Source: Chloroflexota bacterium (lineage in GTDB: Bacteria; Chloroflexota; UBA6077; JACCZL01). From it: DNA of 64,000 bases. A program made the translations under genes and the position numbers. Position 1 is the stretch's first letter; each line of letters opens with the position of its first letter. Positions 33,976 to 42,304 of this stretch are shown piece after piece. The notes beneath the pieces are model-generated. The model was not told the DNA's origin. It saw nothing but the letters and a program-made list of their open reading frames with translations, and searched no databases. Where the stretch lies: assembly GCA_020850535.1 (NCBI GenBank), contig JADZEM010000190.1, forward strand, positions 1 to 64,000, given 5' to 3'.

Positions 33976-34935
33976 ATGGCGCAAGCACAGACATCATCCC
34001 AGGCTGGCGTGGCAACGGAGCCGCCTTCGCCCACGGAGACGCCCGTCACCACCGCCGGGCGGGTTCGCCGCAAGCAGACCTTCCTCACCCGGTTCCTGCG
34101 CCATCGGAGCGGGGTGATCGGCGCCGGCATCCTGATCGTCGTGGCGGTCGTGGCCGTCCTCGCGCAGTTCGGCCTGCTCATGAACCACGATCCGACGCTC
34201 GCCACGCCGCAGGCCCGCTTCCAGGCCCCGATGGCCCAGGCAGCAGCGCCGGCCACTGGCGCCTACATCCTCGGCACCGACAACCTCGGACGGGACATCT
34301 ACAGCCGCGTCATCAAAGGCAGCCAGGTCTCGCTGCTGGTGGGTCTCGGCGTCTCCCTGGCCACCGTCCTGGCCGGCACGTTCATCGGCTTGCTGGCTGG
34401 CTTCTTCAAGAAGCTTGACAGCCCGCTGATGCGCCTGATGGACAGCATGATGGCGTTTCCGGGCGTCATCCTGGCCCTGGCCATCATGTCCGTGCGCGGC
34501 CCGAGCGTCGGCAACGTGATCCTGGCGCTCAGCATCGTCTACACGCCGCGCTTCGCCCGCGTGGTGCGGAGCGTCGTGCTGACGATCCGCGAGCTGCAGT
34601 ACATCGAGGCGGCGCACGCCCTCGGGATCGGCAATGCCCGCATCATGCTGCGGCACATCCTCCCGAACTGCCTCTCGCCGATGATCGTGCAGTCCACCTT
34701 CGTCTTCGCAGACGCCGTGCTCGGCGAAGCGGGCCTCAGCTTCCTGGGCGTCGGCACCCCGCCGGACATCCCGTCCTGGGGCCAGATGCTTGGCGACGCC
34801 CGCAACTTCCTGGCTCAGGCCCCCTGGACGATGGTCGCGCCGGGCGCGGCGCTGATGGTGACCGTCTTCGGCCTGAACACCCTCGGCGACGGCATCCGCG
34901 ACATCCTGGACCCGCGCCTGCGCCGCGAAACGTAG
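33976..34935 (+). CDS. ABC transporter permease, DppC type
   Basis: 319 aa, ATG 33976. A Ser/Thr/Pro-rich N-terminus is followed by RFLRHRSGVIGAGILIV, the LGTDNLGRDIYSRVIKGSQ block, and an EAA loop (LQYIEAAHALGIGNARIMLR). It ends TLGDGIRDILDPRLR. These are standard marks of DppC/OppC permeases with six helices. It forms the heteromeric channel with the DppB-type subunit. The ATP-binding subunits must come from elsewhere in the genome, because the next genes are unrelated and on the other strand. Confidence 0.92.
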   Translation: MAQAQTSSQAGVATEPPSPTETPVTTAGRVRRKQTFLTRFLRHRSGVIGAGILIVVAVVAVLAQFGLLMNHDPTLATPQARFQAPMAQAAAPATGAYILGTDNLGRDIYSRVIKGSQVSLLVGLGVSLATVLAGTFIGLLAGFFKKLDSPLMRLMDSMMAFPGVILALAIMSVRGPSVGNVILALSIVYTPRFARVVRSVVLTIRELQYIEAAHALGIGNARIMLRHILPNCLSPMIVQSTFVFADAVLGEAGLSFLGVGTPPDIPSWGQMLGDARNFLAQAPWTMVAPGAALMVTVFGLNTLGDGIRDILDPRLRRET

Positions 34936-34940
34936 TCTGG

Positions 34941-34995
34941 ATCGTGAGCCGTGGGTCGTGGAGTTTTGCCCCCGCGACCCACGATCTACGACCCA
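34941..34995. repeat. Inverted pair of heptamer repeats
   Basis: CGTGGGTCGTGG and CGACCCACGATCTACGACCC face each other between the convergent DppC and PPOX genes. The pair may also form the terminator hairpin for both. Confidence 0.6.
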
Positions 34996-35423
34996 GGCCC
35001 CCCGTTCCAGCTCCAGCCCACCAGCCGCGTCGGGGCGATTCGCAGCAGCGGCAGCTCTTCCAGCGCCATAGCCCGGTACTGCCGGTAGCGCACCCGCAGC
35101 GCCGCCAGTGCGCGCGTGCGCTCGTCGGCATCCTCCACCAGGCCCGCCACGCCCCGCACCTGGAGCCAGGCTAACCGCGTCCAGTCCTCATCCTCGTAGT
35201 GATCGACGACCAGGCAGACGCGCGGGTTGGCGAGGATGTTCCGGACGCGCCGCAGGTCGCGAGGATCGCCCGACTTCGGCTTCTCGTCAATCGGCGTGTA
35301 GATGACGCCGTCCAGCAGGGCGTAGCAGATCGGCACCGCGTGCGGCTGGCCGTTCGGATCGACGGTCGCGAACCGGCCGGCGCGCTGCCGTTCGAGAAAC
35401 GCCGCCTGCGCCTCGGAGATCAT
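34986..35423 (-). CDS. PPOX-class F420/FMN-dependent enzyme
   Basis: 145 aa from ATG 35423. It begins EAQAAFLERQRAGRFATVDP and PHAVPICYALLDGVIYTPID, and continues RVRNILANPRVCLVVDHYED and WLQVRGVAGLVED. This is the split-barrel fold of the pyridoxamine 5'-phosphate oxidase superfamily, closest in pattern to the small 'PPOX class probable F420-dependent' group. It probably reduces an unsaturated or heme/bilin-like substrate with F420H2 or binds FMN. The C-terminus lies within the heptamer repeat region. Confidence 0.82.
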   Translation of the reverse strand: MISEAQAAFLERQRAGRFATVDPNGQPHAVPICYALLDGVIYTPIDEKPKSGDPRDLRRVRNILANPRVCLVVDHYEDEDWTRLAWLQVRGVAGLVEDADERTRALAALRVRYRQYRAMALEELPLLRIAPTRLVGWSWNGGPGS

Positions 35424-35735
35424 GTCTTCACGTCCCCCTCGTGCGTGACTCGTGTCCACCACGGTCAGTTGATGATGCACAGAGCACCCTCGTGGTCAGA
35501 GGCGCAACCGTCACAGAAGACGTGACGTCAGCGCTGCCACACGCCCCACACGGTGCGGACCGCCTCCTATCGTAGTGTGCGGCGCTTCGTCATGGCTTCC
35601 GCATGACAGGTGACCATTGCCCTGCCCCGCGACGGAGCGCATAGTTCTTGCAGAAGGCCTGAACGCCACCCGCCGTCCGCATACCCGCGGCGACGATGGC
35701 TGCACGATCGGGAGACCGGATCGGAGGCAGGAACC
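35424..35735. other. Divergent intergenic region, no gene seen
   Basis: 312 bases between the PPOX gene (minus) and the glycine-rich stress-type gene (plus). It contains a TGACGTCA palindrome (35523-35530) and scattered A/T-richer patches but no -35/-10 pair I would defend. Short open frames here lack ribosome sites. Confidence 0.4.
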
Positions 35736-36263
35736 ATGCAACGCACCCACGGCAAGAGCATCGTCGTCGGCGTGTTTGACGACCGTGTCGATGCCGAGCA
35801 CGCCCTGATGGCGCTCCGAGAGGAAGGCCTCTCGCCAACCCAGATCGACGTCGCCGTACTCGAAACGCCCGAGTCGACAGCCGTCACGCGCGCCCCGACT
35901 GAGCGGCGCGCCACCCGCGTCGACGAGACCTCCGGCATCCTCGCCGGCGGCCTGCTCGGGGGGGTCGCCGGCTGGCTCCTGGCCGCCTCAACCGTCGCCG
36001 TGCCCGGCCTGGGGGCGCTGGTCGCGGCCGGGGCACTCGTCGGGGCGCTTGGCGGGGCCGGCATCGGCGCAGCGACCGGCGGTCTGATCGGCTACCTGAT
36101 CGATCACGGACTGCACCACGCCGAGGCCAGCTACTATCACGAGCGCGTCAGTCACGGCGCAGCCGTCGTCATCGTCCGCGACGCCACCGGCCGCGAGTCA
36201 GAGGTCCGCGAGCTGCTCCAGCGCCACCACGGTCACGACTACCACACCCGTCCCGGCCGCTGA
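35736..36263 (+). CDS. Glycine-zipper stress-type protein (general stress protein 17M-like N-terminus)
   Basis: 175 aa, ATG 35736 with GGAGG 8 bases upstream. Residues ~8-45 (SIVVGVFDDRVDAEHALMAL) resemble the ferredoxin-like N-terminus of GSP17M/YflT-type stress proteins. Residues ~65-120 are very Gly/Ala-rich (GGLLGGVAGWLLAAS, GGAGIGAATGGLIGYLI), a glycine zipper able to insert into a membrane. The C-terminal part (HERVSHGAAVVIVRDATGR) returns to an alpha/beta pattern, then a His-rich tail. Probably a membrane-associated stress protein. Function is inferred only from resemblance. Confidence 0.72.
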   Translation: MQRTHGKSIVVGVFDDRVDAEHALMALREEGLSPTQIDVAVLETPESTAVTRAPTERRATRVDETSGILAGGLLGGVAGWLLAASTVAVPGLGALVAAGALVGALGGAGIGAATGGLIGYLIDHGLHHAEASYYHERVSHGAAVVIVRDATGRESEVRELLQRHHGHDYHTRPGR

Positions 36264-36306
36264 GCCCCGCACACTCCATCCCGCAGCCCGCGCGGCAGAC
36301 GCTTCG

Positions 36307-36337
36307 ACGGTCGCTCGCGTACCCCGCGAGCGACCGT
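36307..36337 (+). terminator. Hairpin terminator after the stress-type gene
   Basis: ACGGTCGCTCGCG and its complement CGCGAGCGACCGT around five bases, followed by TTCC. This is a likely Rho-independent terminator with a short U tract. Confidence 0.65.
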
Positions 36338-36405
36338 TTCCGCTGCCACCCCGGCGTCCCACCACGCCATAATCCGCCGGCTGTTACGCTGCGCTCGGAG
36401 GATGG

Positions 36406-37314
36406 ATGGTCGTGCGAATCCGCGCCCTGACAACGGCCGACATCCCGGCCGGCCAGCGACTCCGCGCGCAGGCTGGCTGGAACCAGACCGCTGCCGACTG
36501 GCAGCGGCTCCTGGCCTGGGAGCCAGAAGGCTGCTGGGTCGCGGAGCGTGACGGGCAGGTGCTCGGCACCACGAGCGTCACCACCTACGGACAGCGCATC
36601 GCCTGGGTCGGCATGGTCCTGGTGGACGAGGCCCACCGTGGACAGGGCATCGGCAAGGCGCTGCTCACGCACGCCCTGGCCTACCTGGATCGCCTCGGCG
36701 TCGAAACCGTCGCGCTGGACTCCACGCCGGCCGGCCAGCCGCTCTACCAACGCCTCGGTTTCGCCGAGCAGTTCGAGCTGGCACGCTGGCGCGGCCCGTT
36801 CCCGACGCTCGCCGGAGCGGCAAGCCTTGACGCTGCACACGGCACAGCCGACCCCGAGGTCATCCGCTCACGGAGCGCCGTTGTTCGCCCGCTCCAGGTG
36901 GCTGATCTCCCAGTGCTCGCAGCCTACGACGCAGGCCGGTTCGGCGTGGACCGCGCGCACGTGCTCGGCGCGCTCGTGGGCGGCCACCCGGCAACCTGCT
37001 TCGTGGCCGAGCTTGAAGAAGCCATCCAGGGCTACGCCCTGAGCCGCCCCGGCGCTCGCGCGTGGCACCTCGGGCCGCTCGCCGCCGACGCCCCTGAGAC
37101 CGCCGAAGCGTTGATCCGCGCGTCGCTTGCCGCCGCCACGCCCCCCGCCGAGCTCGTCATGGACGCCATCACACCCAACGCCGCTGCCGTCCAGCTATCC
37201 GAGCGTCTCGATCTCACGCTGGTGCGGCCGTTCATCAGGATGACACGCGGCGCGCCGCCCCCGGCCATCGATCTCGCGCGCGTCTACACGTCAGCCGGCC
37301 CGGAGCTGGGATAG
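36406..37314 (+). CDS. GNAT acetyltransferase with two GNAT domains
   Basis: 302 aa, ATG 36406 with GGAGG upstream. The N-terminal domain is a full GNAT fold with the acetyl-CoA loop VDEAHRGQGIGKALL and the YQRLGF motif. The C-terminal half (VRPLQVADLPVLAAYD ... LVMDAITPNAAAVQLSERL) is a second, degenerate GNAT domain (acetyltransf_18-like). Such tandem proteins acetylate small molecules or peptides; the substrate is unknown. A CATAAT at 36368-36373 may be its -10. Confidence 0.85.
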   Translation: MVVRIRALTTADIPAGQRLRAQAGWNQTAADWQRLLAWEPEGCWVAERDGQVLGTTSVTTYGQRIAWVGMVLVDEAHRGQGIGKALLTHALAYLDRLGVETVALDSTPAGQPLYQRLGFAEQFELARWRGPFPTLAGAASLDAAHGTADPEVIRSRSAVVRPLQVADLPVLAAYDAGRFGVDRAHVLGALVGGHPATCFVAELEEAIQGYALSRPGARAWHLGPLAADAPETAEALIRASLAAATPPAELVMDAITPNAAAVQLSERLDLTLVRPFIRMTRGAPPPAIDLARVYTSAGPELG

Positions 37315-37356
37315 ACACGCCGATCAGCGTAGTATTCCACCACGCGAAAGGCGATG

Positions 37357-37496
37357 TCCTCTCTGTCATCCCGAGCGGAGCGAGCGTGCGAGCGCAGTCG
37401 AGGGATCTTTTCTTGTACACCCCTGCGACGAAGATCCTCCGCTTCGCTCGTTCCTCGCGTAGCTTGACCTGCGCTTGCCGAATGGGGTCGGGATGA
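37357..37496. repeat. Long dispersed palindrome (GTCATCCCGAGCG type)
   Basis: It starts GTCATCCCGAGCGGAGCGAG and ends GGGGTCGGGATGAC. Inside, GAGGGATCTTTTC / GAAGATCCTCCGCTTCGCTC form secondary arms. It sits in the 446-base gap between the GNAT gene and thrS, which are convergent; no gene is seen there. Confidence 0.7.
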
Positions 37497-37760
37497 CAAA
37501 CCCCTCACATCCAGCCTGGCGAAGTAGGAGATCTGAAACAGGAAAAAGCCCGAGCAGCCTGCCCGCACGACGTCCGCGATGCCTGGGTAGCACGCTCGAT
37601 GACCAGGGGTAGGCCGGTCGACCGACACGCGCTACGAGGACCGTCGGAAGGTCATTCGGGTCTCAACTGCTCGGGCCACCAGAAGCCTACCACCGCCCGG
37701 CCGACCGTGCGCGCCCGCGACATCTCGGGCGCATCACGATCAACCGCCCCGCTCCCGCTC

Positions 37761-39533
37761 CTATTTCACGACCCGCTCGTCGCGCTCCGTCCGGACCCGC
37801 TCCACGAACGCTGCCCGCTCCATCGCGCCGAGATCGCCAGCGCCGCGCTCCCGCACCGAGACCGTCCCACCCTGCACGTCACGGTCGCCCATGACCAGAA
37901 TGTACGGCACGCGCTGCTGCTCGGCCTGCCGAATCTTGTTCTGCATCCGCTCGCGGCGCGTGTCCACCTCGGCCCGCATGCCGATCTTCATCAGCTCACC
38001 CTTGACCTGCTCCGCGTACTCGATGTGCCGATCCGCAATCGGGATCGCCAGCACCTGAACCGGCGCCAGCCAGAGCGGGAACGACCCGCCGTACTTTTCG
38101 ATCAGGTACGCGATCATCCGCACCAGCGTGCCGATGACCCCCCGGTGCACCATCACCGGGCGGTGGAACTGGCCGTCCTCGCCCACGTACTCCAGTTGGA
38201 ACTGGTTCGGCAGGTGGAAGTCGACCTGGATGGTGGAGATCGTCTCACTGTGGCCCAGCGGGTCGCGCAGCTGAATGTCGATCTTCGGCCCGTAGAACGC
38301 GGCCTCGCCCGGCGCCTCGACGTACTCCAGTCCCAGGCTCTCCATCGCATCCTTGAGGTACCGCTCGCCGCGCGCCCACATCTCCGGGTTGTCGACGTAC
38401 TTCTCCTTGTCGTTCGGATCCCACAGCGAGAGCCGGTACCAGTGGTCCTTGATGCCCAGCACGTCGTAGATGTGCTCGATGAGCTGAACCACCCCGACGA
38501 TCTCGTTCTGGATCTGCTCGGGCGTGCAGAAGATGTGGGCGTCGTTCAGATCCATCCGGCGGACCCGGCTCAGGCCGCTCAGCTCGCCAGACTTCTCGTA
38601 CCGCCACATCGTCCCGAACTCGGCCAGCCGGAGCGGCAGCTCGCGGTAGCTGCGCTGCTCGTGCTTGTAGATCTGGATGTGGTGCGGACAGTTCATCGGC
38701 CGGAGGACCATCTCCTCCTCGCCGTACTCCATCACCGGGAACATCGAGTCCTTGTAGTGCGCCCAGTGGCCCGAGGTCTTGTACATATCGACCTTCGCCA
38801 CGTCGGGCGTCACCACGTGCTGGTAGCCGCGCTGCAGCTCCAGATCGGTGACGTACCGTTCAAGCTCCCGGCGGATCGTCGCGCCCTTCGGCAGCCAGAG
38901 CGGCAGGCCCGGCCCGACGAGGTCGGAGAAGGTGAACAGCCCCAGCTCCCGCCCCAGCCGCCGGTGGTCGCGGCGGCGGGCCTCCTCCAGCCGGTTCAGG
39001 TAGTCGTCCAGATCCTGGGCCGACTCCCACGAGGTGCCGTAGATGCGCTGGAGCATCGGCCGCTTCTCGTCGCCGCGCCAGTACGCGCCCGCCACCGAGA
39101 GCAGCTTGAACGCCTTGATGTGGCTGGTGCTCGGGACGTGCGGGCCACGGCAGAGGTCGGTCCAGTCCGAACCCGTGTCGTAGAACGAGGTGACCTCGCC
39201 CGCTGGCAGCCCTTCGAGGATCTCGATCTTGTACTTCTCGCCGCGCACCTGGTTCTCGGCCAGCGCCGCCTCACGTGAGACCTCGCGGCGGACGAACGGC
39301 TCGTCGGCGGCGATGATCTTCCCCATCTCCGCCTCGATGGCCGCGAAATCCTCCGTCGAAAGCTGCTTCGCCGGCACGTCGATGTCGTAGTAGAAGCCGT
39401 CCTCGATCGGCGGCCCAATCGCGAGCATCGCGCCAGGGTACAGACGTTGTACAGCCTTGGCCATGACGTGCGCGGTGCTGTGCCGCAAAATGTCGAGTGG
39501 AGACTGCGGCTTGCTCTGGCCCTCGTCAGACAT
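37761..39533 (-). CDS. thrS: Threonine--tRNA ligase (lacking TGS domain)
   Basis: 590 aa, ATG 39533. It charges tRNA-Thr with threonine in the cytoplasm. The N-terminal TGS domain of standard ThrRS (~60 residues) is missing, as the protein starts directly before the editing domain (HSTAHVMAKAV with His18 and His22, later CRGPHVPST). The class II core shows motif 2 (FGTMWRYEKSGELSGLSRVR), the zinc ligand Cys in RPMNCPHHI, and motif 3 (HRGVIGTLVRM). The C-terminal anticodon-binding domain begins near LWLAPVQVLAIPI. Expression is probably controlled by a T-box riboswitch in the 350-base leader. Confidence 0.95.
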   Translation of the reverse strand: MSDEGQSKPQSPLDILRHSTAHVMAKAVQRLYPGAMLAIGPPIEDGFYYDIDVPAKQLSTEDFAAIEAEMGKIIAADEPFVRREVSREAALAENQVRGEKYKIEILEGLPAGEVTSFYDTGSDWTDLCRGPHVPSTSHIKAFKLLSVAGAYWRGDEKRPMLQRIYGTSWESAQDLDDYLNRLEEARRRDHRRLGRELGLFTFSDLVGPGLPLWLPKGATIRRELERYVTDLELQRGYQHVVTPDVAKVDMYKTSGHWAHYKDSMFPVMEYGEEEMVLRPMNCPHHIQIYKHEQRSYRELPLRLAEFGTMWRYEKSGELSGLSRVRRMDLNDAHIFCTPEQIQNEIVGVVQLIEHIYDVLGIKDHWYRLSLWDPNDKEKYVDNPEMWARGERYLKDAMESLGLEYVEAPGEAAFYGPKIDIQLRDPLGHSETISTIQVDFHLPNQFQLEYVGEDGQFHRPVMVHRGVIGTLVRMIAYLIEKYGGSFPLWLAPVQVLAIPIADRHIEYAEQVKGELMKIGMRAEVDTRRERMQNKIRQAEQQRVPYILVMGDRDVQGGTVSVRERGAGDLGAMERAAFVERVRTERDERVVK

Positions 39534-39540
39534 GGGATAC

Positions 39541-39891
39541 CCCTCTCCGGGAACGAATAACGGCCCTGCCGTCCTCGGGACGAGCGGGCCGTTCGTGGTT
39601 CCACCCGGGGTTCCCCTGCCGCGTGGCGCGCGCTCCGCACGACGCCAGCAGGGCTTCTTAGGCCGGTAACGGGGCCACCGTGCCAGCGTACTGACAGGCC
39701 GTGCACACCAGGGATGCGCGGACTGCGTTCCGTGGCCAGCTCGCGGGTGGTGTTCGCCGGGCCTCACGCGCGAGGGCTTCCAGCCGGTGACCCTCGCTCT
39801 CTGGGGGTGAGATGCCCCGGGTACTCGTCCCGGTCATCGCCATCGTATGGGTGCTGTCAGCGAGCCGCGCTGGCAACGCAACGCGACGTGT
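39541..39891 (-). ncRNA. T-box riboswitch leader of thrS
   Basis: On the minus strand the leader contains the T-box signature GGGTGGAACCACG (39594-39606), whose UGGA pairs with the free CCA end of uncharged tRNA. It is followed by a terminator stem (AACGGCCC / GGGCCGTT, 39559-39593). Near the 5' end is GGGACGAGTACCC, a typical stem I element. A likely specifier is ACC (39749-39751) in GAACACCA, a threonine codon matching the downstream gene. The 350-base length is normal. Fold and specifier were assigned by eye. Confidence 0.85.
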
Positions 39892-39897
39892 TCCTCA

Positions 39898-39926
39898 ATG
39901 ATAGGGAGAGCCTGGCCCCCCGTCAA
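39898..39926 (-). promoter_or_regulatory. Promoter of thrS T-box transcript
   Basis: TTGACG (39921-39926) and TATCAT (39898-39903) on the minus strand with a 17-base spacer, a strong sigma-70 match. Start near 39891 marks the 5' end of the T-box leader. Confidence 0.75.
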
Positions 39927-39964
39927 CAGCCCCCCCTGATCTCGCGCTCACCAGCGATCCAGCG

Positions 39965-41941
39965 CTAGACCCGTCGCCGCACGTGCAGCAGGTACTCATC
40001 TCGGTTCTGAGGATTGTCGTCCGTCCGTGGCCGGGTGGGGACTGCACTCGCGCTGCCGATCGGCTCATACCGTTCAAAGGCGGACTCCAGCACACCCTCG
40101 CCGCGCGTGAGCCCCGGGAGCTGTCGCTGAAGGTCATGGACCCGATCTGCCGGAATCTCACCTTCCAGCAGGTACGCCGCTGCTCGCAGCGCCTGCGTGT
40201 GAGGCGCCGCCTGTTGCCGTGCCAGGATCGCCATCACCGCACCGAACGTATCTGCCGGAATCTCCAGGCGGAAATGGTGAAGAGGTTCGCACACGACCGA
40301 GCCGGCCTGCTCCAGAGCGCTCATCAGCACCAGCGGTGTCAGCTTGCGGAAGTCAGCAGCCGTGCTGATCGGCGAGATATAGCCGGCATCCGTCATGGTG
40401 ACGGTGCAGTCCGTGACCCGCCAGCCGTACAGCCCCTGCTGCAACGCTGTGTGAATCGTTGCAGCCATCGCCTGTCGGAATTCATCGACAGCCTTGTAGA
40501 CGAAGATCGGGATCGTCCCAAGCTCAGCCTCCAACCTGAACGTCACGCCCGAACCCGGAGCAGCGGGCTCAATGCGGAGCCCGACGGTGGCACAGAACGG
40601 ATTCGGAGCCCTGCCAAGGATCTCCACTGCTGCGCCGACGCCCGACGGCCGCTCGATGTACATGGTGGTCGACGCCTGGAACTCCACCTCCACGCCGAAT
40701 TCATTGGCCAGGGTGGCCTGAATCACCTCCTTCTGCACCTCCCCGTACAGTGAGACGTAGAGACCTTGCCGGGTCGCATCTTGCCGAAGGTTGATGAGGG
40801 GATCCTGCTCAGCCAACTGGGTCAACGCCCGGTACAGCCTGCTCCGGTCGGACGCTCGGTGCGGTACGACGGCCGCTTCCAGACTCGGCGGAGCAAAATG
40901 GCGTCCGTCCGAGGTTGCGCGGGCCGTTCCCAGCACATCGCCGATCTGGACGTCCCCGAGTCCCCACAGCTTGCCGATCTGCCCGGCCGTGACCACCCGC
41001 CGCCGGGCCGCCGCACCCCGCTCGACGACGTGAATGGCGGTGACTTTGCGCTCCTGACCTGACCGAACCAGGAGCCGATCTCGGGTCTGGATCCTGCCGG
41101 AGAACAGCCGGACATAGGCGATCTTCTCCCCGGCCGGTCCGCGCTCAATCTTGAACACCGTGCCAGACAGCGGGCCGTCAGCATCGCCGTCGGTGGACGG
41201 CAGCAGCTCGGTGAGCGCCGCGACGAGTGCATCTATGCCCGCCCCGGTGATGGCTGACCCGAAGAAGACGGGATAGACCTCGGCCCGGCTGGTCTGCTCC
41301 GCCAGTGCATGCCGCAGCCGCCCGTAAGGAATCAGCGCGTCGCCGTCGAGGTAGGCTGCCAGCAGGCGCTCGTCACGATCGGCCAGAAGCTCAGCCAACC
41401 GACTGGCGAACGCCACGTCAGTGGCGCCGGATGGCTCGAACCTCGGATCGTGCGTCCCAGGCCCACACACCGTGCCCATCGGGACGATCGCGGGCGTCAG
41501 CTTCTGGGCGATATCGTCCAGGACACGTGCAGCGTCCGCGCCCGGCCGGTCGATCTTGTTCACGAAGAGCAGGGTTGGAATCCGGAGCCGCTGAAGCGCC
41601 CGCATCAGCACGCGCGTCTGTGCCTGCACGCGTTCCACGGCAGACACGACCAGCACCGCGCCGTCCAGCACGCTCAGCACCCGTTCCACCTCGGCGATGA
41701 AATCCGGGTGGCCGGGCGTATCGATCAGGTTGACCGTGATGTCATTCACCTCGAACGACACCACCGCGGATTTGATGGTGATCCCACGCTGCCGTTCGAG
41801 CGCCAGGGTATCGGTCTGAGTGCTGCCATCATCCACGCTGCCGATCGCGTCGATGACCCCGGCGGCGTAGAGCAGCCGCTCGGTCAGGCTCGTCTTACCG
41901 GCGTCTACATGCGCCAGAATACCGAGGTTGAGCGTGTGCAT
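39965..41941 (-). CDS. Ribosomal protection GTPase, Tet(M)/OtrA-like
   Basis: 658 aa, ATG 41941. It is an EF-G-like translational GTPase of the group that removes tetracycline from the ribosome. G1 AHVDAGKT (10-17), the switch block LERQRGITI, G3 DTPGH and G4 NKID are all present. The N-terminus MHTLNLGILAHVDAGKTSLT lines up with Tet(M)/OtrA rather than EF-G, and the domain IV/C-terminal part keeps the length of that family (~640-660 aa). It gives tetracycline tolerance if active, but chromosomal members in Chloroflexota and Actinobacteria may serve housekeeping or self-protection roles. A short leader ORF overlaps its start. No mobile element flanks it. Confidence 0.88.
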   Translation of the reverse strand: MHTLNLGILAHVDAGKTSLTERLLYAAGVIDAIGSVDDGSTQTDTLALERQRGITIKSAVVSFEVNDITVNLIDTPGHPDFIAEVERVLSVLDGAVLVVSAVERVQAQTRVLMRALQRLRIPTLLFVNKIDRPGADAARVLDDIAQKLTPAIVPMGTVCGPGTHDPRFEPSGATDVAFASRLAELLADRDERLLAAYLDGDALIPYGRLRHALAEQTSRAEVYPVFFGSAITGAGIDALVAALTELLPSTDGDADGPLSGTVFKIERGPAGEKIAYVRLFSGRIQTRDRLLVRSGQERKVTAIHVVERGAAARRRVVTAGQIGKLWGLGDVQIGDVLGTARATSDGRHFAPPSLEAAVVPHRASDRSRLYRALTQLAEQDPLINLRQDATRQGLYVSLYGEVQKEVIQATLANEFGVEVEFQASTTMYIERPSGVGAAVEILGRAPNPFCATVGLRIEPAAPGSGVTFRLEAELGTIPIFVYKAVDEFRQAMAATIHTALQQGLYGWRVTDCTVTMTDAGYISPISTAADFRKLTPLVLMSALEQAGSVVCEPLHHFRLEIPADTFGAVMAILARQQAAPHTQALRAAAYLLEGEIPADRVHDLQRQLPGLTRGEGVLESAFERYEPIGSASAVPTRPRTDDNPQNRDEYLLHVRRRV

Positions 41942-42008
41942 GAAGCGTCATGTCCTCTACTGCATCGGCGAAGAATCCGGTGTGGATGAACATGTACGCT
42001 CGGCGCAT
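41895..42008 (-). CDS. Leader peptide ORF overlapping the Tet-type gene start
   Basis: 37 codons on the minus strand from ATG 42008 with an AAGGAGA site a few bases upstream, much stronger than that of the main gene. It begins MRRAYMFIHTGFF and ends SGACRRR, stopping at TAA 47 bases inside the Tet-type gene in another frame. Leader peptides control tet(M) by attenuation in Gram-positive elements, so a similar coupling or sensing role is plausible. It was too short for standard gene calling and could be a chance ORF, but the ribosome site argues for translation. Confidence 0.55.
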   Translation of the reverse strand: MRRAYMFIHTGFFADAVEDMTLHAHAQPRYSGACRRR

Positions 42009-42040
42009 GTCGCTCTCCTTTGTCTCAAGCAGATGTCGTG

Positions 42041-42049
42041 AATATAGCA
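42041..42049 (-). promoter_or_regulatory. Extended -10 promoter for leader ORF and Tet-type gene
   Basis: On the minus strand TGCTATATT, an extended -10 (TGnTATATT); the -35 region (AGCCGA) is poor, as is usual for this class. Start would be near 42034, about 26 bases before the leader ORF. Confidence 0.5.
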
Positions 42050-42304
42050 ACACGGGGGCCGCATCGGCTCACCGCCTGTTCCGTACGCTACGCAAAACCA
42101 TGCGGAACGCGCATCCGAACATCGGTCCCCAAACGCGCCCGGCGGCCGTTCTCGACTCAGGCGAACTCGGCATAACGCCTTGCCCGGCTTCCAGGCTTCT
42201 GGTACCATCCGCTCCGGCCGGGCGACGACCGGTCCGCTGGCTTGCGCTTGAGTCTCGTGCTTCAGGGCAGCCGCCGGTCTCGAGAGCATCGCCCCGGAGG
42301 GTCC

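Noticed and set aside
37599-39278. Plus-strand open frame across thrS
   Set aside because: It is the antisense shadow of a clearly recognised threonyl-tRNA synthetase and shows no domain.
39965-41941. Tet-type gene as part of a mobile resistance element
   Set aside because: No transposase, integrase or conjugation genes are near, composition matches neighbours, and it lies beside thrS.
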